A stretch of 44,757 bases of DNA, from the NCBI RefSeq assembly GCF_002838835.1, contig NZ_NHPP01000030.1, positions 1 through 44,757 on the forward strand, in the 5' to 3' direction. A program made the translations under genes and the position numbers. This document shows positions 1 to 7,583 of this stretch, piece after piece. The DNA is from Siphonobacter sp. SORGH_AS_0500. GTDB taxonomy: Bacteria; Bacteroidota; Bacteroidia; Cytophagales; Spirosomataceae. Under the pieces are notes generated by a model. That model did not search any database, was not told the origin of the DNA, and saw nothing but the letters and a program-made list of their open reading frames with translations. Each line of letters begins with the position of its first letter. Within the stretch, counting starts at the first letter, position 1.

Positions 1-1
1 G

Positions 2-247
2 TGGGCGGCTACCCAGAGTGATCGCACCGTCAAAGCGGTGGTGAATTATGGCGATGAGGAGCTGGCCAAAGCCGCCCGGGTGAGTCTGCTGGACTTATCA
101 GGTCGCACGCTGAGTACCCAACAACTTGAGCTGGTGAAAGGGCTCAATGCCGTCGAATTCCAGACGTCTTCGCTGGGTTCGGGGCTGTACCTCATCCGAC
201 TGGAAAACCCCAGCAAAAACCAGGCCGTTAAAGTGGCTCTGCCTTAA
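2..247 (+). CDS. C-terminal end of a T9SS-secreted protein (partial)
   Basis: The reading frame is already open at the left edge, so only the last 81 residues are seen. They form a short beta-rich domain with the hallmarks of the type A T9SS sorting tail: VSLLDLSGRTL, a central LNAVEF strand, and GSGLYLIRLE followed by a short basic end (QAVKVALP). Family knowledge says such tails direct cargo through the outer membrane and are then removed, usually leaving the protein on the cell surface. The function of the missing N-terminal part cannot be judged. A perfect stem-loop follows the stop codon. Confidence 0.8.
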   Translation, partial: WAATQSDRTVKAVVNYGDEELAKAARVSLLDLSGRTLSTQQLELVKGLNAVEFQTSSLGSGLYLIRLENPSKNQAVKVALP

Positions 248-262
248 TAGTAATCATACAAT

Positions 263-300
263 CATACAGCCCTCATTATTCAGTTAATGGGGGCTGTATG
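263..300 (+). terminator. Stem-loop after the T9SS cargo gene
   Basis: A perfect 10-bp inverted repeat (CATACAGCCC at 263-272, GGGCTGTATG at 291-300) with an 18-nt loop lies 15 bp after the stop. It lacks a good T-run, so it is a probable but not textbook terminator. Confidence 0.5.
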
Positions 301-370
301 CATTTATGCCTCGTTCCTTATTTATTAATAGACAGAACTTCTATTTTTACCCCATAATAGATAAGAACGT

Positions 371-961
371 ATGAATCCTCTCTTTCCGGTTTTTCTGAAA
401 TTAGACCATCTCGATGTATTACTGGTTGGCGGAGGAAACGTAGGCCTCGAAAAGCTGAGTGCCATACTGGCGAATAGCCCTCGATGTGCAGTAACGGTTG
501 TGGCTACTTACATTCGCGAAGAACTTCGTACCCTTGCCCAGTTACATCCACAAGTTCAGTTGCTGGAAAGGCCCTATCAGGAAGCTGATCTGGAAAATAA
601 AGACCTGGTTATTCTGGCAACTGATAACCCCAGCTTGCACGTGTCTATTAAAGAAGTGACGCGTCAACGTAGAATCCTTACCAACGTAGCTGATACACCC
701 AACCTATGCGACTTTTACCTGGGCAGTATTGTTCAGAAAGGCGATCTCAAAATTGCCATATCTACCAATGGTAAATCGCCAACTCTGGCCAAAAGACTTC
801 GGGAATTGCTGACGGAAGTCATTCCCAACGATATCCAGTTACTTTTAGATAATCTGGTGGTGATTCGGGATCGGATGAAAGGAGATTTTCAATCGAAAAT
901 AACGCAGCTCAACAAGCTCACTGAAAGCCTGGTCAATAAAGAAGATCCCTCCGATTCATGA
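371..961 (+). CDS. Precorrin-2 dehydrogenase / sirohydrochlorin ferrochelatase (siroheme synthase N-domain)
   Basis: A 196-residue stand-alone version of the CysG N-terminal (Met8p-type) domain. It should oxidise precorrin-2 with NAD+ and insert Fe2+ to make siroheme, the cofactor of assimilatory sulfite and nitrite reductases. The Rossmann nucleotide-binding loop GGGNVG is at residues 20-25. The conserved NVADTPNLCDFYLGS stretch, near residues 105-119, carries the Asp expected for catalysis and metal handling, and STNGKSPTLAKRLR follows. The C-terminal uroporphyrinogen methyltransferase (CobA) domain of full CysG is absent, so a separate CobA is needed elsewhere. The gene for a UDG-like protein follows after 31 bp and is probably co-transcribed. 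Cytosolic. Confidence 0.88.
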   Translation: MNPLFPVFLKLDHLDVLLVGGGNVGLEKLSAILANSPRCAVTVVATYIREELRTLAQLHPQVQLLERPYQEADLENKDLVILATDNPSLHVSIKEVTRQRRILTNVADTPNLCDFYLGSIVQKGDLKIAISTNGKSPTLAKRLRELLTEVIPNDIQLLLDNLVVIRDRMKGDFQSKITQLNKLTESLVNKEDPSDS

Positions 962-992
962 ATTAATTACGAGAAGTAAGGGTTGAGTAATC

Positions 993-1571
993 ATGAAAGA
1001 TTTGATTGCTCAGGTTCGAAATTGCCGCTTATGTGAGTCTCATCTCCCTTATTACCCTAAACCCATTATCCAGGCCCATCCTACGGCCCGTTTACTTATT
1101 ATTGGTCAGGCTCCCGGGCAAAAAGCTCACGCTTCGGGAATACCCTGGAACGATGCCAGTGGCAATCGGCTCCGAAATTGGCTCGGTCTCGACACCGCGA
1201 CATTTTACGATTCTTCTCGGGTGGCTATTATGCCTATGGGATTTTGTTACCCCGGCAAAGGCACTTCGGGTGACTTACCTCCCCGCCCCGAATGTGCTCC
1301 ACAGTGGCATGCCAAGCTCCTGCAACAATTACCCCAGTTGCAATTAACGCTTTTAATAGGTCAGTACGCCCAGCACTATTACTTGCCTGATGCCAAAAGC
1401 CTGACTGAAAATGTTCGGATGACGGATCTTTTCCTGCCAAATTTCTGGCCATTACCCCACCCGTCCCCCAGAAACCAGTTCTGGTTACGGAAAAATGAAT
1501 GGTTTGAGCAGGATATTATTCCCAGCCTGAAAGCGACTATTCACCGCATTATCCACGAAAAAAGAGCCTGA
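993..1571 (+). CDS. Uracil-DNA glycosylase family protein
   Basis: A 192-residue member of the uracil-DNA glycosylase superfamily (COG1573-like), which excises uracil from DNA in base-excision repair. Motif 1 is IIGQAPGQ (about residues 36-43), and the second active-site motif is PLPHPSPRN near residue 155. Four cysteines, C11 and C14 near the N terminus and C85 and C101 in the middle, sit where family 4 UDGs bind a [4Fe-4S] cluster, so an iron-sulfur protein is likely. The later ATG start shown here fits the CRLC motif being close to the N terminus. It is shorter than typical family 4 enzymes, and its base specificity cannot be read from sequence. It is downstream of the siroheme gene and ends in a hairpin shared with the convergent ABC gene. 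Confidence 0.8.
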   Translation: MKDLIAQVRNCRLCESHLPYYPKPIIQAHPTARLLIIGQAPGQKAHASGIPWNDASGNRLRNWLGLDTATFYDSSRVAIMPMGFCYPGKGTSGDLPPRPECAPQWHAKLLQQLPQLQLTLLIGQYAQHYYLPDAKSLTENVRMTDLFLPNFWPLPHPSPRNQFWLRKNEWFEQDIIPSLKATIHRIIHEKRA

Positions 1572-1596
1572 TTACCAAAGGCACTCAAGCTCTTTT
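1560..1596. terminator. Bidirectional terminator between convergent genes
   Basis: AAAAGAGC (1560-1567) pairs with GCTCTTTT (1589-1596), giving an A-run on one side and a T-run on the other. It overlaps the last codons of the UDG-like gene and precedes the end of the minus-strand ABC ATPase gene, so it can serve both. Confidence 0.6.
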
Positions 1597-1612
1597 CCGT
1601 TACCAGGTAGGA

Positions 1613-2239
1613 TTATAATTCAACCCGTTTGGGAAAAATATCTTTTAATCGGCCATCGTGCGTTACTACGACCAGACTTGCCCCCAACTGAGCAGACTGT
1701 TTCTTCAGTAACTCTACCACCAGATAACAATTTTCATCGTCTAAACTGGACGTGGGTTCATCAGCCAGAATTACCTGAGGGTCGTTCATTAAGGCCCGGG
1801 CAATACCTACCCGCTGCAATTCTCCCAGACTTAACTGATTGGTTTTCTTGAATAAGTGATCGGCAAAACCCAAACGCTCGGCTAGTTCTCGGGCTTTGTC
1901 CGGGTTGCTTTTTTCACCGGCCAGGTAATTGGCCAGTAATAAATTATCCAGTACGGAAAGAGATCTCACAAAGTGGGGCCGTTGATAAATCAGGCCTACG
2001 TGTTTAGCACGAAAAGTAGCGGCTTCCGAAGCAGATAAGTTCGAGATATCCTGATTGCCAATGCGAATTTGGCCAGCCTTTGGGGATAATAACAGTGCCA
2101 GAAGGTGAAGAAGGGTAGTTTTTCCGCGGCCAGAGCGTCCTAGAATCAACAGCGTGTCGTGATCGGGACAAGTAATATCCGGAAAACTGAATTGTTTGGC
2201 TGGACTGTAAGCAAAAGTCAAATTCTGCGTCTGAATCAT
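1613..2239 (-). CDS. ABC transporter ATP-binding protein (LolD/MacB class)
   Basis: A 208-residue ABC ATPase of the small LolD/MacB/FtsE type. Walker A is GRSGRGKTT (residues 34-42), with Arg at the position usually taken by Ser, Cys or Ala. The ABC signature is LSLGE (136-140), Walker B is VILADEP (156-162), and the H-loop is VVTHD. I chose the internal ATG at 2239 because the ABC fold begins there (MIQTQNLTF). The longer open frame starting at 2329 would overlap the response regulator gene and adds a non-ABC extension. The likely partner is the divergent FtsX-like permease at 4139-5380, with the exported DUF3299-like protein beyond it. The gene sits 64 bp after the response regulator gene, so the two may be transcribed together. 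Confidence 0.88.
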   Translation of the reverse strand: MIQTQNLTFAYSPAKQFSFPDITCPDHDTLLILGRSGRGKTTLLHLLALLLSPKAGQIRIGNQDISNLSASEAATFRAKHVGLIYQRPHFVRSLSVLDNLLLANYLAGEKSNPDKARELAERLGFADHLFKKTNQLSLGELQRVGIARALMNDPQVILADEPTSSLDDENCYLVVELLKKQSAQLGASLVVVTHDGRLKDIFPKRVEL

Positions 2240-2303
2240 AGCTATTCTTCGGTTAAAAACTTCCCGAAAGTCCGAGAACTTTCGAGAAGTACCAAGAATT
2301 AGC

Positions 2304-2966
2304 TTAAGACTTTTTCTCTTCAACGGCAATTCTTACGAGTTCAACCGTGTTTTTCACTTTCGTTTTACGAAGCATATTCGCCCGGTGATTAGTTACGGTA
2401 CGAATACTAAGGCCCAGTTTATCAGCGATTTCCCGACTATTTAATCCTTCAGCAATCATCGTCAGAATTTGTCTTTCTTTACGAGAAAGCTTGCTCAAAG
2501 GAGTATCATCGTTACCTCTGCTGGAAGATCGGCCACGGCTACGACCTAACAAAGCATCCACAAAAACTGAAGAAATCGTGGGAGGAAAATACTTATCTCC
2601 CTGCGATACTTTCTGCAAAGCCAGCATGATTTCTTCCTTATCTGTGTCTTTTAACAAATAGCCAGAAGCTCCACTTTCAACTGATTTTAAAATGTAATCC
2701 TGATTATTATGCATGCTAAACATCAGCGATTTAACCGTTGAATATTGCTGGGCGATGGCTTTAGCAGCTTCGATGCCAGATATTTTGGGCATACTGATAT
2801 CCAGTATAACGACGTCGGGCTTAGTTTCAGAAATTTTATCCAAAACTTCCTGGCCGTCGGAGGCCTCACCAACGATTTCAACTGAATCTTCATCAGCCAA
2901 AAGCATTATCAGGCCTTTCCGAACTACCGTATGATCATCTGCTACAAGTACCCTTATTTTTGCCAT
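2304..2966 (-). CDS. NarL/FixJ-type response regulator
   Basis: A 220-residue two-component response regulator. The receiver domain occupies about residues 1-125: acidic pair D10-D11, phospho-acceptor D56 (in VVILDISMP) and the conserved Lys in GYLLKD. A LuxR-type helix-turn-helix follows at about 155-215, recognised from LSRKERQILTMIAEGLNS and the helix SIRTVTNHRANMLRK. It should bind DNA as a dimer after phosphorylation. The gene for a short HisKA_3-type kinase lies immediately upstream on the same strand (gap about 140 bp) and is its probable partner. The ABC ATPase gene is downstream. The target genes are unknown; the neighbouring divergent permease operon is a natural candidate. Confidence 0.92.
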   Translation of the reverse strand: MAKIRVLVADDHTVVRKGLIMLLADEDSVEIVGEASDGQEVLDKISETKPDVVILDISMPKISGIEAAKAIAQQYSTVKSLMFSMHNNQDYILKSVESGASGYLLKDTDKEEIMLALQKVSQGDKYFPPTISSVFVDALLGRSRGRSSSRGNDDTPLSKLSRKERQILTMIAEGLNSREIADKLGLSIRTVTNHRANMLRKTKVKNTVELVRIAVEEKKS

Positions 2967-3104
2967 TAGTTTAATTTACGATTTTATGGAACGAACACCT
3001 TAAGTAATCTCGCGGGTGGACAATAGGTGGATTATACCCCAAAGTAACAAAACAGTTTACTTTGAATAGTACTATCTACTTCTTTTATTTTAAAATAGTG
3101 AGAT

Positions 3105-3775
3105 TTAAACCTTTAATTCTATTTTAATAGTAGTCCCTTTACCTATTATAGAACTAATCTCGAAAGTTGATCCGATGGATTCAGCTCTCAATTTCATGTT
3201 TCCTAAACCTGAATGTGCGATTGCCTTTTTCGCTAATTCTTCAGGATTGAAACCTATGCCGTCATCTTGTATACGTAAATTTATTTTCCCTTTTTTTCCG
3301 TCAGCGTAATATCAATTACGCTGGCCTTTGCATATTTCAGACTATTATTTATCGCTTCCTGAACGATCCTATACAGGTTTACTTCAATTGCAGAAGACAA
3401 GCGAATGGGGAATTCCCCTGAGTTAAATCTGACTTTTATCCCACTAATTTTAGTGATCTTTTCACTCAGTAAACGTAGAGCTGAAACCAATCCAAAATCC
3501 GTTAGTACGCTAGGCATCAAATCATAAGAAATCTGCCTAACCGTTTCTATGGTTTCTAAAACTAATTCTTTAAGTACCTGATAGCTGATTTTTTCTTTAT
3601 CCGTATACGAGGCATTTTGTAATAACTCTATCTGTAACCTAATTCCAGTTAATAATTGCCCGACTCCATCATGAAGTTCCTGAGCTAAACGTTTTCTTTC
3701 CTCTTCCTGACCTTCCAACAAGGCAGCAGTTCGAATACGAGAATCAATTGAACTTGCTTCCTTTTTCATACACAC
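3105..3775 (-). CDS. Short cytosolic sensor histidine kinase, split by a -1 frameshift
   Basis: A NarX/DegS-type (HisKA_3 + HATPase) kinase of about 223 residues if the frame is restored. The dimerisation/phospho-acceptor motif is RLAQELHDGVGQ with H35, and the N-box region is EAINNSLKYA. In the plain frame translation stops at 3281 after 164 residues, just before the ATP-binding G boxes. Shifting back one base at the heptamer A_AAA_AAG (minus strand, 3296-3290) continues the protein through DDGIGF and GLGNM to a stop at 3105-3107, as expected for the family. This may be programmed -1 frameshifting, slippage on the A7 run, a true disabling mutation or a sequencing undercall. There is no transmembrane or sensor domain, so any signal input must be cytosolic or come from a partner. 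It is upstream of its likely response regulator. Confidence 0.78.
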
Positions 3776-4138
3776 ACCTATTAGTTACTAAGATAATTTC
3801 TTCTCAAATTATATACCTTGTGAAAAGTATTATCCGTACCATTTATTGATTTTATACTATTACTAATCCTATTTTAATTAAACCTACCTCCACTTTATCA
3901 ACCTGATTTCTACATAAGAATAATACTAATTCTCTTACAGTCTTTCTCTCCAGAAAATTACTTGTGAGCTTAAAATTATTTAACAATACTCCTAACATTT
4001 TACTGAATATATACAAAGGATTGGATTTTATCGATAAACAGTTGCAATGACTCTACCATGTACTCGGCTTTTTAGTTGATCTATGATAAAAATAAAATCA
4101 CTTCAAGCACTGTATCCGTTTTTTTGCAACTTTGTAGC
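3776..4138. other. AT-rich divergent intergenic region
   Basis: About 360 bp separate the kinase gene (minus) from the permease gene (plus). I see no convincing coding frame or RNA gene. It must hold the promoters of both transcription units. A TAnnTTTG-like element (CAACTTTG, 4127-4134) lies too close to the ATG at 4139 to be assigned with confidence. Confidence 0.5.
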
Positions 4139-5380
4139 ATGAACGTAATCAAGATTTCACTGGCTAATTTGCGGGATAAACCGCTGAGTACATTTCTAAG
4201 TACTCTATTGATGGCCCTCGGAGTTGGCCTGATTTCTTTACTACTTCTAATCAGTCAGCAATTAGAAGATAAATTCACTCGTAATCTAAAAGGAATTGAT
4301 TTAGTGGTGGGTGCGAAAGGCAGTCCACTCCAAATTATCCTTTCTTCGATTTATCAAATTGATTCACCCACGGGCAATATCCCGCTTTCGGATGCTATGA
4401 TGTTGGGGCGTAACCCCATGGTTAAGGAAGCCATTCCACTGGCTATGGGTGATAACTATAAATTGTTCCGAATTGTTGGAACAAATTCTAAATACTTTTC
4501 ACATTTTGAAGCAAAACTAACCGAAGGGCGTCTGTTTGAGAAGCCTATGGAGGCAGTCATTGGAGCAAAAGTAGCCCGGCAAACGGGTCTGAAATTGGGC
4601 GATACTTTCGCTGGTGCTCACGGCTTTGACGAAGAAGGACACGTCCACGGTGATGCCAAATATAAAGTAGTGGGTATTGCAGCTCCTAATAATTCGGTAG
4701 TTGACAATATTATTCTGACGCCGTACGAAAGTATCTGGCAAGTACATGAAGGGCAGGAAGGAAGTCAGGGTAACGAAGTGATCAGTGAAATGATTAGTAG
4801 TCCCGGCAGCGACTCAACCGCCGACAACGAGCCCAGCCACGAAATCACTTCCCTGCTGATCAAATTTCGGAATCCGATGGGGAACGTCATTCTTCCCCGG
4901 ATTATCAATGAAAATAGTAAACTTCAGGCGGCGTCACCCGCTCTGGAGATCACCCGAATGCTGGATTTATTGGGCGTTGGTGTGGATACCATTCGCTGGA
5001 TGGCTCTGGTCATCATTGTCATTGCGGGAATCAGCGTTTTTGTATCCCTTTATAATTCCCTGAAAGAACGTAAATACGAAATGGCTTTGATGCTCGCCAT
5101 GGGAGCCACCCGCAGCAAGCTGTTTTTGATGTTATTACTGGAAGGGATGATTATTAGTATTCTGGGGTACATCTTCGGAATCATCATGAGCCGTGTTGGG
5201 CTGGCCGTTCTTTCCGCTGGAGCCGATCAGAGTTTCCATTATAGCTTTGAAGTGCTGGCCATCTCACCTCTGGAAGGAATTCTATTAGGAGGTGTGTTAG
5301 TACTTGGACTGCTGGCCGCTGCTCTTCCTTCTTTAAATGTGTATCGTCTGAATTTATCAAGAACTCTGGCGGAAGAATAG
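4139..5380 (+). CDS. FtsX/MacB-type ABC transporter permease with His-rich loop
   Basis: A 413-residue permease with one N-terminal membrane segment (about residues 20-40), a large periplasmic domain and three C-terminal membrane segments in an FtsX-like module (EITRMLDLLGVG onwards). I chose the ATG at 4139 (MNVIKISLANL), since the upstream frame from 4076 adds a non-conserved stretch. The periplasmic domain has a histidine cluster around H161, H168 and H170 (AHGFDEEGHVHGD) and later H203, plus SPTGNIP. I recall the same features from permeases found beside DUF3299 proteins in proteobacterial zinc-related loci. The ATPase partner is probably the gene at 1613-2239. The exported DUF3299-like gene follows in the same direction after 107 bp with its own promoter-like element. 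Metal handling is an inference. Confidence 0.82.
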   Translation: MNVIKISLANLRDKPLSTFLSTLLMALGVGLISLLLLISQQLEDKFTRNLKGIDLVVGAKGSPLQIILSSIYQIDSPTGNIPLSDAMMLGRNPMVKEAIPLAMGDNYKLFRIVGTNSKYFSHFEAKLTEGRLFEKPMEAVIGAKVARQTGLKLGDTFAGAHGFDEEGHVHGDAKYKVVGIAAPNNSVVDNIILTPYESIWQVHEGQEGSQGNEVISEMISSPGSDSTADNEPSHEITSLLIKFRNPMGNVILPRIINENSKLQAASPALEITRMLDLLGVGVDTIRWMALVIIVIAGISVFVSLYNSLKERKYEMALMLAMGATRSKLFLMLLLEGMIISILGYIFGIIMSRVGLAVLSAGADQSFHYSFEVLAISPLEGILLGGVLVLGLLAAALPSLNVYRLNLSRTLAEE

Positions 5381-5407
5381 GATTTTACGGTTCCTTCTGC
5401 AACAGTG

Positions 5408-5437
5408 TTGAAAAATTTATTCTTTCAGGTAACTTTG
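5408..5437 (+). promoter_or_regulatory. Bacteroidota-type promoter for the DUF3299-like gene
   Basis: TTG at 5408-5410 is followed after 19 nt by TAACTTTG (5430-5437), matching the known -33 TTG / -7 TAnnTTTG consensus of this phylum. It lies 50 bp before the start codon at 5488. Confidence 0.55.
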
Positions 5438-5487
5438 TTTGCAGAATTTGCGTTACGATTTAAGAAGCTGAAAAACATTTCCATATC

Positions 5488-5958
5488 ATGAATATTTTAA
5501 AGATTTTCTCTCTGTTTGTCGCTGTTGGACTCTTCGTAGCGGCAACGACCGATACAAAGGTTGCCACTGCGGCAGATCCTTCAAAGATTAGCTGGGAGAA
5601 TCTGAAGGATGTGAAATTTCAGAAAAAGTGGTATCCCGAAGAGAAGATGTATATTCTCTACCCCAATTTCGGTCCCGGTGTACAGAAATTGAATAATAAA
5701 GAAGTAATCATCAAAGGTTACTTGGTTCCAGTGGACATCACTTCTAATACCTTCGTGCTTTCGGCTTACCCGAACTCGATGTGTTTCTTCTGTACAGGTA
5801 CGGGTCCTGAAACGATTATGGCTCTGAAAATGAAGAAAAATCGTCGTTTTAAAGTAGATGAAGTACAAACCTTCAAGGGAACCCTCAAGCTGAACGCCAA
5901 CGATATTTACGAGCTTAACTATATTCTGGAAAACGCTGAAATTTATCAGGGCGAATAA
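5488..5958 (+). CDS. Exported DUF3299-like protein
   Basis: A 156-residue secreted protein. An N-terminal signal peptide (hydrophobic residues about 5-19, then an Ala-rich stretch) precedes a compact domain with VIIKGYLVPVD and a CFFC pair followed by GTGPE. This pattern, a GYxxP strand and a CxxC-containing loop near FFLL-type residues, resembles DUF3299 proteins, which sit in clusters with an ABC ATPase and an FtsX-like permease. The location is likely periplasmic or lipid-free exported. The two cysteines could bind a metal or form a disulfide. It has its own promoter-like sequence and a strong terminator, so it can be expressed separately from the permease. The family match is by eye and no function is proven. 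Confidence 0.65.
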   Translation: MNILKIFSLFVAVGLFVAATTDTKVATAADPSKISWENLKDVKFQKKWYPEEKMYILYPNFGPGVQKLNNKEVIIKGYLVPVDITSNTFVLSAYPNSMCFFCTGTGPETIMALKMKKNRRFKVDEVQTFKGTLKLNANDIYELNYILENAEIYQGE

Positions 5959-5983
5959 TCCAGAGCATTCCTTAGTATCTTTA

Positions 5984-6012
5984 CCCCACCCCTTTCGGTG
6001 GGGTTTTCTTTT
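5984..6012 (+). terminator. Strong rho-independent terminator
   Basis: CCCCACC (5984-5990), a 6-nt loop and GGTGGGG (5997-6003) run straight into TTTTCTTTT. This textbook terminator closes the DUF3299-like unit. It also argues against starting the next gene at 5998. Confidence 0.9.
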
Positions 6013-6030
6013 GTTCATAACGCAGGTCTT

Positions 6031-7404
6031 ATGAAGTTTTTACGCATCATTACCAAGGTTTCTCTTGCTCTTATTATACTGATTTTAGTACTTCTATTAG
6101 CTACACTCACTACCGTTGACGAAACGCCCTATACGCAGACCGAGGCTTATCAGCAAACGCAGCAATCGCTGGAGCAGATCGATCAGCAACTGGCCCTGCA
6201 ACGGCAGGATTCGACTAAAAAACAGAAGAATTTACAAGTAGGATGGGCCAAGGTGAACATTACCCCCGATCATGCGACACCGCTGGCAGGCTATGGAAAT
6301 CGCCGGGGTAAAGTGTCTACTGGTGTTCGGGACTCCCTTTGGGTACGAGCCTTTGTGTTTGACAATGGAGTCTCCCGCGTGGCGATGGTTGCTTCTGATT
6401 TATTGATTATTCCCCCAACCATTGTGGCCGCGGTGCAAGCAAACTGGCCCAAGAACCTGGGTTTCCCTGCCGATCATATTTATTACGGAGCCATTCACAG
6501 CCATAACAGTGAAGGCGGCTGGCAGGGAGGCGTAGGTAGTGAGTTAATTGCGGGAAAATATGACCCGCAGATGGTTCAGTTCCTTGCCAAACAGATCATT
6601 ACGGCCCTTACCCATGCCACGCAACAGTTAGCTCCCACCGAAATTGGTTATGCTCAGATCAACGAACCCACCCGACTCGAAAACCGCTTAGTAGGGAATG
6701 AAGGTACCGTCGATCCATACATTCGTTTGATGAAGATGAAAAAACAGTCAGGTGAAACGGCTTTGCTGGTAACTTATGCTGCTCACGCGACACTTCTGAA
6801 CGGAGATAATATGGTCATTTCGAGGGATTACCCCGGTGTGTTAGTGGATTCGCTGGAGAAAAGTACGGTTACCTTTGCCGCTTACATGGCCGGGGCCGTT
6901 GGTTCCATGCGACCCGTAGCCGAAGGAAAAGACGACGATGAAGAGTTGAATAATCAGGCCCTAGCCCTACACCGTGACATTCAGAAACAATACGATGCTA
7001 TAGTTACCAGACCTGAACAAACCCTGGAGTTTGTAACCGTGCCCGTAAGTTTGCGGAAGCCTCAGCTTCAGATTGCCAAAGGCTGGAAAGTACGGCAATG
7101 GGCCTGGGATATGCTGTTCGGACTGGCAGACGCGGATATTAAAGCCCTGCGAGTAGGAAATATTGCCTTCTTAGGAATGCCTTGTGATTTCTCGGGTGAA
7201 CTGGTTCCCGAACTTGAATCCGCCGGATTAACTAAAAATCTTCACGTGGTAGTAACCAGTTTCAATGGAAATTACATCGGTTATATCACACCCGACAAAT
7301 ACTGGACTCGCGATACCTACGAGAGCGTGGCCATGAATTGGTTTGGTCCTAACACAGGAAGCTACTTCGTCGAGACGGGGCGAAAAATTTTAATTAAACT
7401 GTGA
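6031..7404 (+). CDS. Membrane-anchored neutral/alkaline ceramidase-like hydrolase
   Basis: A 457-residue protein with one N-terminal membrane anchor (about residues 10-28), a Gln-rich coiled linker to about residue 65, then the N-terminal catalytic fold of neutral/alkaline non-lysosomal ceramidase. Family features include GWAKVNITPD followed by LAGYGN, the zinc-site-like AIHSHNSEGG (H156 and H158), and TYAAHATLL. It is shorter than full ceramidases (about 650-700 residues) and lacks their C-terminal Ig-like domain. Many such single-domain proteins exist in Bacteroidota, whose members make sphingolipids, but the true substrate is not predictable. The ATG at 6031 was chosen because the longer frame begins inside the upstream terminator. 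It stands alone between a terminator and the nuo operon. Confidence 0.78.
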   Translation: MKFLRIITKVSLALIILILVLLLATLTTVDETPYTQTEAYQQTQQSLEQIDQQLALQRQDSTKKQKNLQVGWAKVNITPDHATPLAGYGNRRGKVSTGVRDSLWVRAFVFDNGVSRVAMVASDLLIIPPTIVAAVQANWPKNLGFPADHIYYGAIHSHNSEGGWQGGVGSELIAGKYDPQMVQFLAKQIITALTHATQQLAPTEIGYAQINEPTRLENRLVGNEGTVDPYIRLMKMKKQSGETALLVTYAAHATLLNGDNMVISRDYPGVLVDSLEKSTVTFAAYMAGAVGSMRPVAEGKDDDEELNNQALALHRDIQKQYDAIVTRPEQTLEFVTVPVSLRKPQLQIAKGWKVRQWAWDMLFGLADADIKALRVGNIAFLGMPCDFSGELVPELESAGLTKNLHVVVTSFNGNYIGYITPDKYWTRDTYESVAMNWFGPNTGSYFVETGRKILIKL

Positions 7405-7479
7405 TTTAATATAAAATTAAGAAAGGACTAAGGTAATATTTATATATTAATTAGAATAATTCTAAAATAGTATGATTTT

Positions 7480-7509
7480 TTGGTGAAGCAGGCAAAAATG
7501 CGATTTTTG
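7480..7509 (+). promoter_or_regulatory. Candidate promoter of the nuo operon
   Basis: TTG at 7480-7482, then 19 nt, then GATTTTTG (7502-7509), one mismatch from the phylum's TAnnTTTG. It is about 75 bp before nuoA and upstream of a perfect dyad. The assignment is tentative. Confidence 0.35.
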
Positions 7510-7534
7510 TAAGTAAAGAAAGTACAATTCTAAT

Positions 7535-7557
7535 ATCATGTAATTGACTCACATGAT
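7535..7557. promoter_or_regulatory. Perfect dyad upstream of nuoA (possible operator)
   Basis: ATCATGT (7535-7541) and ACATGAT (7551-7557) form a 7-bp perfect inverted repeat with a 9-nt spacer. It lies between the candidate promoter and the nuoA start, where a regulator site or a leader hairpin could act. Confidence 0.35.
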
Positions 7558-7583
7558 GTATTAACCTCGTATCGGATTTACTT

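Noticed and set aside
4127..4134. CAACTTTG as promoter of the permease gene
   Set aside because: It is only 4 bp before the chosen ATG, which would place transcription start at or after the start codon, and no TTG is found at the right distance.
5581..6018. Minus-strand open frame of 145 codons opposite the DUF3299-like gene
   Set aside because: It lies antisense to a gene with a signal peptide and family motifs, crosses a strong terminator, and has no recognisable protein features.
5998..6030. Earlier start for the ceramidase-like gene
   Set aside because: It falls inside the right arm of a strong terminator; the ATG at 6031 begins a clean membrane anchor.
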